A DNA stretch of 64,000 nucleotides from Chryseobacterium sp. StRB126 (lineage in GTDB: Bacteria; Bacteroidota; Bacteroidia; Flavobacteriales; Weeksellaceae), in NCBI RefSeq assembly GCF_000829375.1, contig NZ_AP014624.1:4960001-5024000 (forward strand), read 5' to 3'. The translations under genes were made by a program, and so were the position numbers. The notes beneath the pieces were generated by a model. It was not told the DNA's origin. It ran no database searches and saw only the letters and a list, made by a program, of their open reading frames with translations. Positions 27,643-36,375 of this stretch are shown here, one piece after another. Every line of letters begins with the position of its first letter. Positions within the stretch are counted from its first letter, which is position 1.

Positions 27643-27729
27643 AAATACTTTAATTTAACGAAATATTTGTTGAAAAGTCTTTGATAATATTACTCCTATG
27701 CTTATGAAAATTCCTATTTTTGCATTCGT

Positions 27730-28758
27730 ATGAAAAGATGGTACCTTTATCCTTTTTCCCTTGCTTATCATATGGTAACGGGTATCCGAAACACAATGTA
27801 TGATCTGGGGATTTTTAAATCGACAAAATTCAAGACACCGATAATCAATGTCGGAAATCTTTCTGTGGGCGGAAGCGGAAAATCACCCATGGTGATGTAT
27901 CTTGCTCAGTTCTTATCCAAACATTACAGAACCGGAGTCCTGTCACGAGGCTACGGAAGGCTCACCAAAGGCTATGAAGTAACGAATTATGAGAGCAACT
28001 ACAAAATTGTAGGAGATGAAGCCATGCAGCTTTTTGAACGCTTCAAAAACCGTTTTGTGATTGCTGTTTCAGAAGAACGTGTTCCCGGAGCCAAAAAAGT
28101 GATCGAAGATATGGATCTTGGAGCGCTGATATTGGATGATGCGATGCAGCACCGTGCCATTAAAGCAGGATTCAATATTTTGATGACTGATTTTAACGAT
28201 CCGTTTTTTAAAGACTATCTTCTTCCTGCCGGAGACCTTAGAGAATCCCGAGCCGGAGCCAAAAGAGCAGATATCATCATGGTAAGTAAATGCCCTGATG
28301 AACTGACGGAAGAAACCAAAAGGTATTATATTTCAAGGATCAGGCCTTCTTATAACCAAAAAGTATTCTTTTCATCCATTGGTTATGACGAGAATGTATA
28401 CGGAAAAGATAAAATGCTTCCGGATAACAACCTGAACTATTACGATATTTTATTAATTACCGGAATTGCGAATCCTAAACCGCTTCTGGAACATCTGGGG
28501 AAATTTTCAAAAAGGGTTACCCATCTGAAATTTAGAGATCATCATAATTTTACGGATGATGATATTAAAAAAATCCTTGCGGAGTATAAGAAATTAGGAG
28601 AATATAAGCTGATATTAACCACAGAGAAAGATTACGTCCGTCTGAAAACTTTTGATTATCTTAGAGAAATTGTTTACTACTGGCCTATCAATGTTGTTAT
28701 TGATAAGAAGGAAGAATTCAATCAAATCATCTTAGATTATGTTAGAAAAAATTCATGA
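27730..28758 (+). CDS. lpxK: tetraacyldisaccharide 4'-kinase
   Basis: Phosphorylates the 4'-position of the lipid A disaccharide at the inner membrane. The 342-residue protein has an N-terminal hydrophobic anchor region and a P-loop NVGNLSVGGSGKSPMV near residue 40, then TGVLSRGYGRLTKG, GDEAMQL, ILDDAMQHR and FRDHHNFT, all family hallmarks. A TATTTTTG element ends eight bases before the ATG, so the message may be nearly leaderless. Its 3' end overlaps the punA start by 20 bases. Confidence 0.95.
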   Translation: MKRWYLYPFSLAYHMVTGIRNTMYDLGIFKSTKFKTPIINVGNLSVGGSGKSPMVMYLAQFLSKHYRTGVLSRGYGRLTKGYEVTNYESNYKIVGDEAMQLFERFKNRFVIAVSEERVPGAKKVIEDMDLGALILDDAMQHRAIKAGFNILMTDFNDPFFKDYLLPAGDLRESRAGAKRADIIMVSKCPDELTEETKRYYISRIRPSYNQKVFFSSIGYDENVYGKDKMLPDNNLNYYDILLITGIANPKPLLEHLGKFSKRVTHLKFRDHHNFTDDDIKKILAEYKKLGEYKLILTTEKDYVRLKTFDYLREIVYYWPINVVIDKKEEFNQIILDYVRKNS

Positions 28759-29554
28759 GACAGCTGATTTCATTAGAAATATCATTCAGGACACTCCTGA
28801 TTTTGCTGTTGTTTTAGGATCCGGACTTGGAAAACTGCAAAATGAAGTAGAACCAATCCATGTTTTAGAGTACAAAGACATCCCTAATTTTCCACAGACT
28901 ACTGTTGCCGGACATACCGGAAAACTGATCTACGGAATTCTGGAAGGGAAAAAAGTACTGATGATGAGTGGCCGTTTTCATTATTATGAAGGACATTCTA
29001 TGGAAACTGTAACTTTTCCTATCAGAGTTTTTTATTTGCTGGGAATTAAAAACCTTGCTCTTTCTAACGCTTGTGGCGGAGTAAACCCTGATTATAGCAT
29101 TGCAGATATCGTTATTTTAAAAGATCATATCAATATGATGCCTGAACATCCGCTTCGTGGAAAAAATATCGATGAACTAGGCCCACGTTTTGTGGACATG
29201 AGCGAACCTTACAATAAAAAAATGATTACTGTAGCAGAACAGGCTGCTGCAGAAAATAATATTAAAATCCATCAGGGAATCTACGTTGCCCTGCAGGGTC
29301 CTACTTTTGAAACGCCTGCCGAATATGGAATGATTAAAGCCATTGGCGGTGATATGGTAGGAATGAGTACCGTTCCTGAAGTAATTGTTGCCAGACACAT
29401 GGGCATGGAGGTATTTTGTATTTCCGTGATTACTGATCTTGGTGGACCGGATATTGCTTTCGCTGTTTCTCACGAAGAAGTTTTGAATGCAGCCAATAAA
29501 GCTATGCCGAATGTTATCGCAGTAGTGAAAGGCTTGATTAGAGACTATCAATAG
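28739..29554 (+). CDS. punA: purine-nucleoside phosphorylase
   Basis: Cleaves purine nucleosides with phosphate to free base and ribose 1-phosphate. The 271-residue trimeric-type PNP shows the phosphate loop VVLGSGLGKLQ near residue 24, the MSGRFHYYEGH segment, LSNACGGVNP, the purine-site GPTFETPAEY near 185 and MVGMSTVPEVIVARH. The start lies within the end of lpxK (20-base overlap), suggesting coupled translation, although the two pathways are unrelated. Confidence 0.95.
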   Translation: MLEKIHETADFIRNIIQDTPDFAVVLGSGLGKLQNEVEPIHVLEYKDIPNFPQTTVAGHTGKLIYGILEGKKVLMMSGRFHYYEGHSMETVTFPIRVFYLLGIKNLALSNACGGVNPDYSIADIVILKDHINMMPEHPLRGKNIDELGPRFVDMSEPYNKKMITVAEQAAAENNIKIHQGIYVALQGPTFETPAEYGMIKAIGGDMVGMSTVPEVIVARHMGMEVFCISVITDLGGPDIAFAVSHEEVLNAANKAMPNVIAVVKGLIRDYQ

Positions 29555-29646
29555 AAATCTTCAATAATATAAATTTTTCCTAATTCATAAAAAATCAATA
29601 TCAGATTGCAACACATTGCTTAGTTTTGTGTAAATGAAATTGTAGA

Positions 29647-30162
29647 ATGAAAAAGCTGTTATTAATTTTTATGGTAGGTATGTTTGGCTTGAGCTATTCA
29701 CAAAAAATTCCTACTGCTCTTAAAACCGGATTTTCCAAAGAAGCTCTAAAGCAAAAGCTGGAAGATGAGGAAGGAAAAACAATTACCATCCAGGAAATTC
29801 TGGATCAGCATAAAGGAAAAGTTTTAGTCATCGACTTTTGGGCCGGATGGTGCAGAGACTGTCTTCAGGCATTACCAAAAGCTGAACTCTTAGAAAAAAA
29901 CAACCCTAATGTTGATTTTGTTTTCCTATCTCTGGAAAGATCTAAAGAAGGATTCGATAAGAGCCTTGTAAGATTCAATATGAAGGAAAAGGACAACTAT
30001 TGGTTTGCATCAGGCTGGAAAAATGATTTCAATAATTATGTGGATCTGAACTGGATTCCAAGATATATGATTATCGATCAAAAATCGGCTATCGCAAAAT
30101 ATTATGCTATTTCTCCGGAAGATCCTGAGATTCAGCAGACCATAGATAATCTTTTAAAATAA
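29647..30162 (+). CDS. TlpA/thioredoxin-like periplasmic protein
   Basis: The 171-residue protein has a signal peptide (MKKLLLIFMVGMFGLSYSQ) and a thioredoxin fold. The active-site segment is FWAGWCRDCLQALP with a CxxC of Cys-Arg-Asp-Cys, and a later cis-proline occurs in NWIPRYMII. It may be a thiol-disulfide reductase of the TlpA/ResA kind. TAGTTTTG at 29621-29628 is a possible -7 promoter element, but no well-spaced TTG precedes it. A terminator follows. Confidence 0.87.
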   Translation: MKKLLLIFMVGMFGLSYSQKIPTALKTGFSKEALKQKLEDEEGKTITIQEILDQHKGKVLVIDFWAGWCRDCLQALPKAELLEKNNPNVDFVFLSLERSKEGFDKSLVRFNMKEKDNYWFASGWKNDFNNYVDLNWIPRYMIIDQKSAIAKYYAISPEDPEIQQTIDNLLK

Positions 30163-30183
30163 TTTTCAACATCTCAAAAACCT

Positions 30184-30236
30184 TGAAGTTTAAATACTCT
30201 ATAAAAGTAGAATGTTTAAACTTCACTTATTTTTTA
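30184..30236 (+). terminator. terminator with long loop
   Basis: TGAAGTTTAAA (30184-30194) and TTTAAACTTCA (30215-30225) form an 11-base perfect stem followed by a T-rich run, after the thioredoxin-like gene. Confidence 0.65.
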
Positions 30237-30240
30237 TACC

Positions 30241-30696
30241 ATGATCATAAGAGAAGCAACAGAACAGGATTTAGAAATCCTTTTAACATTTGAGCAGGGA
30301 ATTGTTTCTGCAGAAAGACCTTTTAACAGCACATTAATTGATGGCGAAATTCATTATTACGATCTGAATGAATTTATACAATCTCCGGACGCAATCTTAA
30401 TTATTGCTGAAGAAAATAACGAAATCATCAGCTCAGGATATGCCCTTATCAAAAAGACAGAAAATTATTATTATAAATTTGAAAAATACGCTTATCTGGG
30501 GTTCATGTATGTGAAACCTGAGTACAGGGGAAAAGGTATCAATAAAATAATTACAGATAAACTGATCAGCTGGGCAAAATCCAGAAATATTTCAGAAGTG
30601 AGACTGGATGTTTACGCTGAAAATGAATCTGCTGTAAAAGCTTATGAAAAAGCAGGTTTTGAACCTCATCTTCTTACCATGAGACTGAAAGGGTAA
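30241..30696 (+). CDS. GNAT-family N-acetyltransferase
   Basis: The 151-residue single-domain protein has an N-terminal IIREATEQDLEILLTFE, the acetyl-CoA loop YVKPEYRGKGINKIITDKL near residues 92-110 and the C-terminal AVKAYEKAGFEPH. These are motifs of GNAT transferases. The acceptor substrate is unknown. The start lies just after the upstream terminator, so it must have its own promoter. Confidence 0.88.
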   Translation: MIIREATEQDLEILLTFEQGIVSAERPFNSTLIDGEIHYYDLNEFIQSPDAILIIAEENNEIISSGYALIKKTENYYYKFEKYAYLGFMYVKPEYRGKGINKIITDKLISWAKSRNISEVRLDVYAENESAVKAYEKAGFEPHLLTMRLKG

Positions 30697-30869
30697 CAAG
30701 ATGGAGACTGGAAGATGGGAGTGATTGACATGTTATTTATTACTATTCTGCCATTTAATCACTTTTCAATCAATTGGTCATACTTTTCCATATCGACCTT
30801 ATTAACTTCCCTCTTCCAGCCTCTGGCTTCCCTTCTATAAATAAATACAGGAATCCATATCTTTGTAAT
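30697..30869. repeat. degenerate purine/pyrimidine inverted repeat in spacer
   Basis: A purine-rich block (GATGGAGACTGGAAGATGGG, 30700s) is matched in inverted sense by a pyrimidine-rich block near 30806-30836 (CTTCCCTCTTCCAGCCTCTG). The pairing is imperfect. It resembles spacer repeats scattered in flavobacterial genomes. A TATCTTTG element at 30859-30866 just before dinB may be its promoter. Confidence 0.4.
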
Positions 30870-31952
30870 ATGGATTTTTCTTTGCCGCTTCGTAAAATTA
30901 TTCACGTGGATATGGATGCATTTTATGCATCTGTGGAGCAGCATGACAATCCTGCATTGAAAGGAAAAGCAATTGCCGTAGGGGGACAGCACCGAGGTGT
31001 GGTAGCTGCAGCAAGTTATGAAGCCCGGAAATACGGAGTTCGCTCTGCCATGCCCAGTAAAACAGCCAAAGAGAAATGTCCGGATCTGATTTTTGTTCCG
31101 CCTCGTTTTGCCCGATATAAGGAGATTTCAAAAATGATCCGCGAGATCTTTTATGAGTATACCGACCTTGTAGAGCCATTATCTCTGGATGAAGCCTATC
31201 TTGATGTCACCGAAAATAAAAAAGGAATAGAATCTGCCAATCAGATTGCAAAAGAGATTCGCCAGAAAATATTTGAACAAACAGGTCTAACCGCCTCTGC
31301 GGGAATTTCTGTGAATAAATTTTTGGCCAAAGTAGCTTCCGACATCAATAAACCCAATGGCCAGAAGACCATCCATCCCGATAAAATGGAAAGTTTTCTT
31401 GAAGAATTACCTGTGGAAAAATTTTATGGAGTTGGAAAGGTTACAGCCAACAAAATGTTTAGTTTAGGCATCTATAAGGGCAAAGATTTAAAGAAAAGAT
31501 CCTTGGAAGATCTGGTAAGAATCTTCGGGAAATCCGGGATGCATTATTACAATGTAGTTCGTGGCATTCATACTTCTGAAGTAAAACCTCATCGGATTCA
31601 GAAAAGTGTAGCGGTAGAAAGAACTTTTTTTGAAGATCTTTTTGATGAACAGCAAATCAATGAAAAACTGGAAAGTCTGAGTGAGGAACTTCATCAACGT
31701 TTACAGAAAAACAATATTCTCGGAAGAACGTTAACCTTAAAAATTAAGTATAAAGATTTCTCGCTTTTTACAAGAAGTATAACCAGAGAGGAGTATTTTA
31801 CGTCTCCGGAAGAATATTTCAGTACCGGAAAAAAACTTTGGGAGCTTCGTCCTTTTGATAAAGCGGTTCGTTTGCTTGGCTTGTCTCTTTCCCAGTTAAA
31901 TACAGAAGAAAAAAAACTTGTTTCTGTTCAACTAAAAATCCCGTTTAAATAA
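30870..31952 (+). CDS. dinB: DNA polymerase IV
   Basis: A Y-family error-prone polymerase for translesion synthesis, about 360 residues. Catalytic motifs are HVDMDAFYASVEQ at the start and SLDEAYLDVT near residue 105, with helix-hairpin-helix KFYGVGKVTANKM and a little-finger domain after residue 240. The frame is open 96 bases further upstream, but the ATG at 30870 gives the normal N-terminus MDFSLPLRKIIHVDMD, and the upstream part is repeat-like spacer. The -7-like TATCTTTG ends four bases before this ATG, hinting at a leaderless message. Confidence 0.95.
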   Translation: MDFSLPLRKIIHVDMDAFYASVEQHDNPALKGKAIAVGGQHRGVVAAASYEARKYGVRSAMPSKTAKEKCPDLIFVPPRFARYKEISKMIREIFYEYTDLVEPLSLDEAYLDVTENKKGIESANQIAKEIRQKIFEQTGLTASAGISVNKFLAKVASDINKPNGQKTIHPDKMESFLEELPVEKFYGVGKVTANKMFSLGIYKGKDLKKRSLEDLVRIFGKSGMHYYNVVRGIHTSEVKPHRIQKSVAVERTFFEDLFDEQQINEKLESLSEELHQRLQKNNILGRTLTLKIKYKDFSLFTRSITREEYFTSPEEYFSTGKKLWELRPFDKAVRLLGLSLSQLNTEEKKLVSVQLKIPFK

Positions 31953-32012
31953 TTCGAAAATTAACAGGTTATATTTTTTCGCTAACTTGTAGTCACCAAA
32001 TCAGCAAATTAT

Positions 32013-33485
32013 ATGAACCCAACAATGATTCAATTTTTCCACTGGTATTCTGAAGGTGATGGAAAACTATGGAAAGAAGCCGAAAAACAGGCGAAATATT
32101 TGGCTAAACTGGGAATAACTTCTGTATGGTTTCCTCCTGCCTATAAAGGAAGCAATGGCGGATATTCGGTAGGGTATGATACTTATGATCTCTATGACCT
32201 TGGTGAATTTGACCAGAAAGGAACCATCCCAACTAAATATGGCACTAAAAAAGAGTATCTAAAAACCATCAATGCTTTAAAAAAACAAAACATAGGAGTT
32301 ATTGTAGATATTGTGTTAGGTCACAAGGCGGGAGGCGATGAACTGGAAAAATTCAAAGTAGTAAAGGTAGATGAAAATAACAGGGAAAAAGTGATTTCCG
32401 ATGTTTTGGAAATAGAATCCTACACTAAATTTACGTTTCCCGGAAGAGGAAAAAAGTATTCTGATTTTGAATGGAACTTTACCTGTTTCAGTGGTGTAGA
32501 TTATGCAGAAGGTATGGAATCTCATATTTATAAAATACAGTCCGAATATGGTGACGATTGGGAGGAAATGATCCATGATGAAAAAGGTAACTACGATTAT
32601 CTGATGTATAATGATATTGAGCACAGAAATCCTTTTGTACGGGAAGAACTTAACACTTGGGCTAAATGGTATTTTAATGAAACCGATTTTGATGGAGTTC
32701 GTCTTGATGCCCTAAAACATATTTCATTTGATTTTTATAAGGAATGGCTTACCTTACTCCGCTCCAATTCTGAGAAAAATATTTTTGCCGTGGGAGAGTA
32801 TTGGGCTCCCGGATATCTTCATCTGCTTCAAAAATATATTGAAGTAACAGAAGGTTGTATGAGTCTTTTTGACAGCTCGCTGCAAAACAACTTTCATAAT
32901 GCCTCTAAAGAAGGTGGTTCCTATGACCTCAGAAAAATTTTTGACGAGACTCTTACACAGGCTGATCCGCTCCATGCCGTAAGTCTTGTTGCCAATCATG
33001 ATACCCAACCACTTCAGGCTCTTGAAGCTCCGGTAGAACCTTGGTTCAAACCCATTGCCTATGCTTTAATTTTATTGCGAAAAGGTGGTTATCCGTGTAT
33101 TTTTTATCCGGATTTATATGGAACTCATTATATTGATAAAGATAGGGAAGGAAATGATCAGGAAATATTTATGCCGAAAGTAGATGGTATTGAAGAACTT
33201 TTAAAGGCAAGAAAAGATCATGCCTATGGTGAGCAATATGACTATTTTGAGGACTCCAACTGCCTGGGGTGGGTACGTGGCGGAGATGATATGCACTCAG
33301 GATGTGCTGTAGTACTCAGCAATAAGGATTCTTATCATAAACCTATGGAAGTTGGAAAACGTTATGCAGGAAAGAAATTTAAAGATCTATTAAAAAGATT
33401 CAAAAATAAAATAACTATTGATGAAAATGGCTGGGGAGATTTTCCTGTTCCCGCCGGAAATGTAAGCGTCTGGATTCCTGAATAA
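32013..33485 (+). CDS. cytoplasmic alpha-amylase (GH13)
   Basis: Hydrolyses alpha-1,4-glucans inside the cell; there is no signal peptide. The 490-residue protein matches bacterial GH13 subfamily 5: it begins IQFFHWYSEGDGKLW, with VDIVLGHKAGGDE (region I), GVRLDALKHI (nucleophile Asp, region II), FAVGEYWAPG (acid/base Glu, region III) and LVANHDTQP (region IV Asp). It is monocistronic and followed by the inverted-repeat element. Confidence 0.93.
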   Translation: MNPTMIQFFHWYSEGDGKLWKEAEKQAKYLAKLGITSVWFPPAYKGSNGGYSVGYDTYDLYDLGEFDQKGTIPTKYGTKKEYLKTINALKKQNIGVIVDIVLGHKAGGDELEKFKVVKVDENNREKVISDVLEIESYTKFTFPGRGKKYSDFEWNFTCFSGVDYAEGMESHIYKIQSEYGDDWEEMIHDEKGNYDYLMYNDIEHRNPFVREELNTWAKWYFNETDFDGVRLDALKHISFDFYKEWLTLLRSNSEKNIFAVGEYWAPGYLHLLQKYIEVTEGCMSLFDSSLQNNFHNASKEGGSYDLRKIFDETLTQADPLHAVSLVANHDTQPLQALEAPVEPWFKPIAYALILLRKGGYPCIFYPDLYGTHYIDKDREGNDQEIFMPKVDGIEELLKARKDHAYGEQYDYFEDSNCLGWVRGGDDMHSGCAVVLSNKDSYHKPMEVGKRYAGKKFKDLLKRFKNKITIDENGWGDFPVPAGNVSVWIPE

Positions 33486-33497
33486 AAATAGTATATA

Positions 33498-33611
33498 AAA
33501 GCGACTGTCTCAAAAGTATAATTCTGAACATGATAAAGAATATTAATCTTTAAATTTTTAGAGATTCTTCATTTCTCTCAGAATGTTTTATGACTTTTGA
33601 GACAGCCGCTT
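33498..33611. repeat. 114-base element with near-perfect 20-base terminal inverted repeats
   Basis: The left arm (33498-33517) contains GACTGTCTCAAAAGT and the right arm (33592-33611) contains ACTTTTGAGACAGCC. The arms pair over 20 bases with two mismatches. The 74-base interior is also partly self-complementary. End sequences of the GACTGTCTCAAAAG kind are common at insertion-sequence termini, so it may be a MITE or an IS remnant. It lacks a coding frame and no target duplication is clear. A large terminator for the amylase is the alternative. Confidence 0.6.
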
Positions 33612-33633
33612 CAGTTTTGTATGATATAGAATA

Positions 33634-33801
33634 TTAGCATTTAATGCCACGGCAGCTCCATAAATCCTGAGCCCACTCACAGCAGTAATTGTCTTCGTTA
33701 TAAAAACAGCATACTCTATCTCTGATGATGATTCCTCCTTTTAAGTGTTTAAGTTCCTCTCTGTTAATTTTTCTTGCGTTTTGATGTTTTGTTGATTTCA
33801 T
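33634..33801 (-). CDS. double-glycine-leader Cys-rich peptide (bacteriocin-like)
   Basis: A 55-residue product. The N-terminal 23 residues are lysine-rich and end REELKHLKGG, the pattern of double-glycine leaders cleaved by C39-peptidase ABC exporters. The 32-residue core begins IIIRDRVCC and carries six cysteines at positions 31, 32, 40, 41, 50 and 55 (CC, CC, C, C) and ends in GIKC. This spacing suggests disulfide bonds. Flavobacteria encode many short 'bacteriocin-like' proteins with such leaders. No matching exporter, immunity gene or modifying enzyme is adjacent; the ABC protein at 24.6 kb lacks the peptidase domain. It is too short for standard gene-size cutoffs. Confidence 0.75.
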   Translation of the reverse strand: MKSTKHQNARKINREELKHLKGGIIIRDRVCCFYNEDNYCCEWAQDLWSCRGIKC

Positions 33802-33949
33802 AGTTTAATATTTTAGAATTTGGTTTTATAAATATAATAAAAAAAAATCATCGTGATTTATAATCAACTACAAAACAACTAAATAAGATAATTAAATTAT
33901 AAAAAAAACACAATATTATTAAAATTAAGAAGCTTTTTCTCTCATTTAT

Positions 33950-35293
33950 TTACGATTCTATTTTTTCTATTTTTAGAATTTCCGGTCGTTCCGATTGATT
34001 TGAAATCTTTCCGGTTCTGGCAAATTCTGCCCATAACGCTCTGAGCATTGTTCCATGTTCATGAATGCGTTCCCAAGGAATATTCTTCAGCATTTCCGAG
34101 GATTTCCAGGCAGATTCGTTTCCGAAAATTAAAGGAAGATCAATACAATGAGGAGCTCCAATAGCATTCTCCTTTAGGTTGGAATGTATTCTGAATAAAT
34201 AGGCATTTCCGCCTCCTTTTGCATGATTTTCTGCAAATTGTCTGGCTGGGATTCCATAGATGAATTCTGTAGTTTTTTCAACCGTTTTATCCATAATTTT
34301 CAGTCCCCATCCTTTTCCAAAGTATTTATTTAAAGCTTCTGAAGTTTTGAGATAGAATGCTGTTTCATCATTGTTTAAACCAATCAGTACATCATATTTT
34401 TTTGCATTTTCTCTCCATTTTTCAACAGATTCTTCTTCCTTGCATAAAGGCGGAAATCCATACTGAGTACTAAAAGGCATGGCTGCCTTCAGTCCATATT
34501 TAATCACAGAAGGAACGAATTTTCCATAATCATTCATCATTTTATAAACATCAACCTCATCTTTAATCTCTTCTGTTTTCATCAGAAATTCAGCTGACAT
34601 TTTCTGTCTTTTATGACGTAATCCCAGAGGAGCACTTTGAATAATGACCCGCTGAAATAGTTTGTCTACCTCTTCAGATATCATCAGATGGGCAATTGCG
34701 TCACCACCTGAAGACTGACCAAGCAAGGTCACATTTTCCGGATCACCTCCAAAGTCTGCAATATTGGTTTTAATCCATTTCAAAGCTTCAATCATATCCA
34801 ATAATCCTAAATTGGGAGGCCTTTTTTCATCACCACCTAAAAAACCAAAGAGTCCCAGGCGATAGGAAACTGTAACAACAATGATCTGCTGTTCTTTTAC
34901 CCATTCTGCAGGATCAGCAGTCGGAAGATCACCACATCCAATTTCATGAGAACCTCCATGAATCCAGACAACCACCGGAAGTCTCTCTTTTTCATTAATA
35001 TTTTCAGGCCGGGTTATAGAAAGATATTGGGTAGATTCATCCGGCTCAAATTCTTCAACAGGGGTTGCTCCAATCATTTTTTCCACAAGTGGGCTCAGTT
35101 TCTGAGGACAAACCGGGGTTTTATTCTGAAATCTAATATCAAAAGTAAAATGCTCTACCGGAACAGGCTTTTGAAATCTTTTTGAGCGGGCATACCGAAT
35201 ACTCTTTGCCCTGATGACTCCATTTTCTTTGAATGCTGTAATTTTTCCAAATTTGGTATTGAGAACCACTGTTTCTATAGGTTGTGAGCTCAT
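33950..35293 (-). CDS. type B carboxylesterase
   Basis: A 447-residue serine esterase of the cholinesterase-like family. The oxyanion segment is VVWIHGGSHEIGCGD, the nucleophile elbow GQSSGGDAIAHL (the usual GESAGG is varied), and the late Glu/His region includes GAPHCIDLPLIFGNE. There is no signal peptide. Family members cleave carboxyl esters; the substrate is unknown. It lies downstream of an AraC regulator gene in the same direction, with 152 bases between them that hold direct repeats. Confidence 0.9.
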   Translation of the reverse strand: MSSQPIETVVLNTKFGKITAFKENGVIRAKSIRYARSKRFQKPVPVEHFTFDIRFQNKTPVCPQKLSPLVEKMIGATPVEEFEPDESTQYLSITRPENINEKERLPVVVWIHGGSHEIGCGDLPTADPAEWVKEQQIIVVTVSYRLGLFGFLGGDEKRPPNLGLLDMIEALKWIKTNIADFGGDPENVTLLGQSSGGDAIAHLMISEEVDKLFQRVIIQSAPLGLRHKRQKMSAEFLMKTEEIKDEVDVYKMMNDYGKFVPSVIKYGLKAAMPFSTQYGFPPLCKEEESVEKWRENAKKYDVLIGLNNDETAFYLKTSEALNKYFGKGWGLKIMDKTVEKTTEFIYGIPARQFAENHAKGGGNAYLFRIHSNLKENAIGAPHCIDLPLIFGNESAWKSSEMLKNIPWERIHEHGTMLRALWAEFARTGKISNQSERPEILKIEKIES

Positions 35294-35367
35294 TTTTTAA
35301 ACTGTAAAAACTTTACACTAAAGATAATTCTGTTTTTTGAAAATAGAAAATTTATATCGCTAATTAA

Positions 35368-35396
35368 ACACTAATACCCCTAATCAATACACTAAT
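35368..35396. promoter_or_regulatory. direct repeats with 21-base period, candidate AraC operator
   Basis: ACACTAAT occurs at 35368-35375 and 35389-35396, two helical turns apart, in the spacer between the AraC gene and the esterase start. Direct half-sites at this spacing are typical for AraC-family dimers. Confidence 0.4.
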
Positions 35397-35445
35397 TTCC
35401 ACCAATAAATTGGGGTTTCTTCTGAAAAACATTTGTGTTTAAAAC

Positions 35446-36369
35446 TCAATTCAAAGTTTTGTATTCACTTGGAGAAACTCCTACTTTGGTTTTGAATAAT
35501 CTTGTAAAGTGCTGTGGATATTTAAAGCCCAGATCATAGGAAATCTCACTAATTGATTTTCCTTGATCTAAGATCTGCTCTTTAGCGATATCGATGAGTT
35601 TATTGTGAATAAATTCCTGAGGGGAAATCCCTAATTCTTTTTTGATAAGGTCTCCGAAATAATTCGCTGAGAGATTCAGTTTTTCTGCAAAGTAATTCAC
35701 CATAGGAAAACCAATATTTTTAGGATTATCCGATTTTAAATACGCATCAACAAGATTCTCAAATTTCCCAATCACACCTTGGTTGATATGATCCCTGGTG
35801 ATAAACTGTCGGTCATAAAAACGCATACAGTAATTCAGAAACAGTTCAATATTATTTACAATTAACGACTTACTGTGCTTGTCAATGGATTGCTCAAGCT
35901 CGTGCTTTATATTTTTAAAACAATCCAGAATAATTTCTCTCTCCTTTTCTGAAAGGTGCAATGCTTCATGTACATCATAGGAAAAGAAATTATAATCTTT
36001 TATATTTTTCCCAAGATTGGTTGCTTTTAAAAGATCGGGGTGGAAAATCAATGCAAAACCTGCCGGCTGAACAGATTTTCCCTGATTGTAAATCCCATAC
36101 GTCTGCCCGGGTGCAATGAAAACCAATGTCCCTTCCTGATAATCATAACTGTGTTTTCCATACTGCATGTCTCCACACATCACATCTTTCAGAAAAACGG
36201 TATAAAAACCAAATTTTCTTCTGTATTGGCAGATGGGATCTGATTTGGAAAAATCAATTACATTGACCAACGGATGCAATGTTTCATGATTGGCCATTTT
36301 ATTATATTCCGAAACGCTGTTATAGATTTCAACCTCCTGATTTTCCATGAAGTATATTTTATTTACCAT
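35446..36369 (-). CDS. AraC-family transcriptional regulator
   Basis: The 307-residue protein has an N-terminal cupin-like sensing domain (residues about 40-140, with GDMQYGKHSYDYQEGTLVFIAPGQ) and a C-terminal double helix-turn-helix: YFAEKLNLSANYFGDLIKKELG, and ISEISYDLGFKYPQHFTRLFKTKVGVSPSEYK. An alternative start, MENQEVEIY, lies seven codons in (36348) and may be the true one. It is divergent from the cupin-dehydrogenase pair and upstream of the esterase, both possible targets. Confidence 0.92.
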   Translation of the reverse strand: MVNKIYFMENQEVEIYNSVSEYNKMANHETLHPLVNVIDFSKSDPICQYRRKFGFYTVFLKDVMCGDMQYGKHSYDYQEGTLVFIAPGQTYGIYNQGKSVQPAGFALIFHPDLLKATNLGKNIKDYNFFSYDVHEALHLSEKEREIILDCFKNIKHELEQSIDKHSKSLIVNNIELFLNYCMRFYDRQFITRDHINQGVIGKFENLVDAYLKSDNPKNIGFPMVNYFAEKLNLSANYFGDLIKKELGISPQEFIHNKLIDIAKEQILDQGKSISEISYDLGFKYPQHFTRLFKTKVGVSPSEYKTLN

Positions 36370-36375
36370 TCAAAA

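Noticed and set aside
30774..30869. N-terminal extension of dinB
   Set aside because: The extension translates repeat-like spacer; the conserved Y-family N-terminus begins at 30870.
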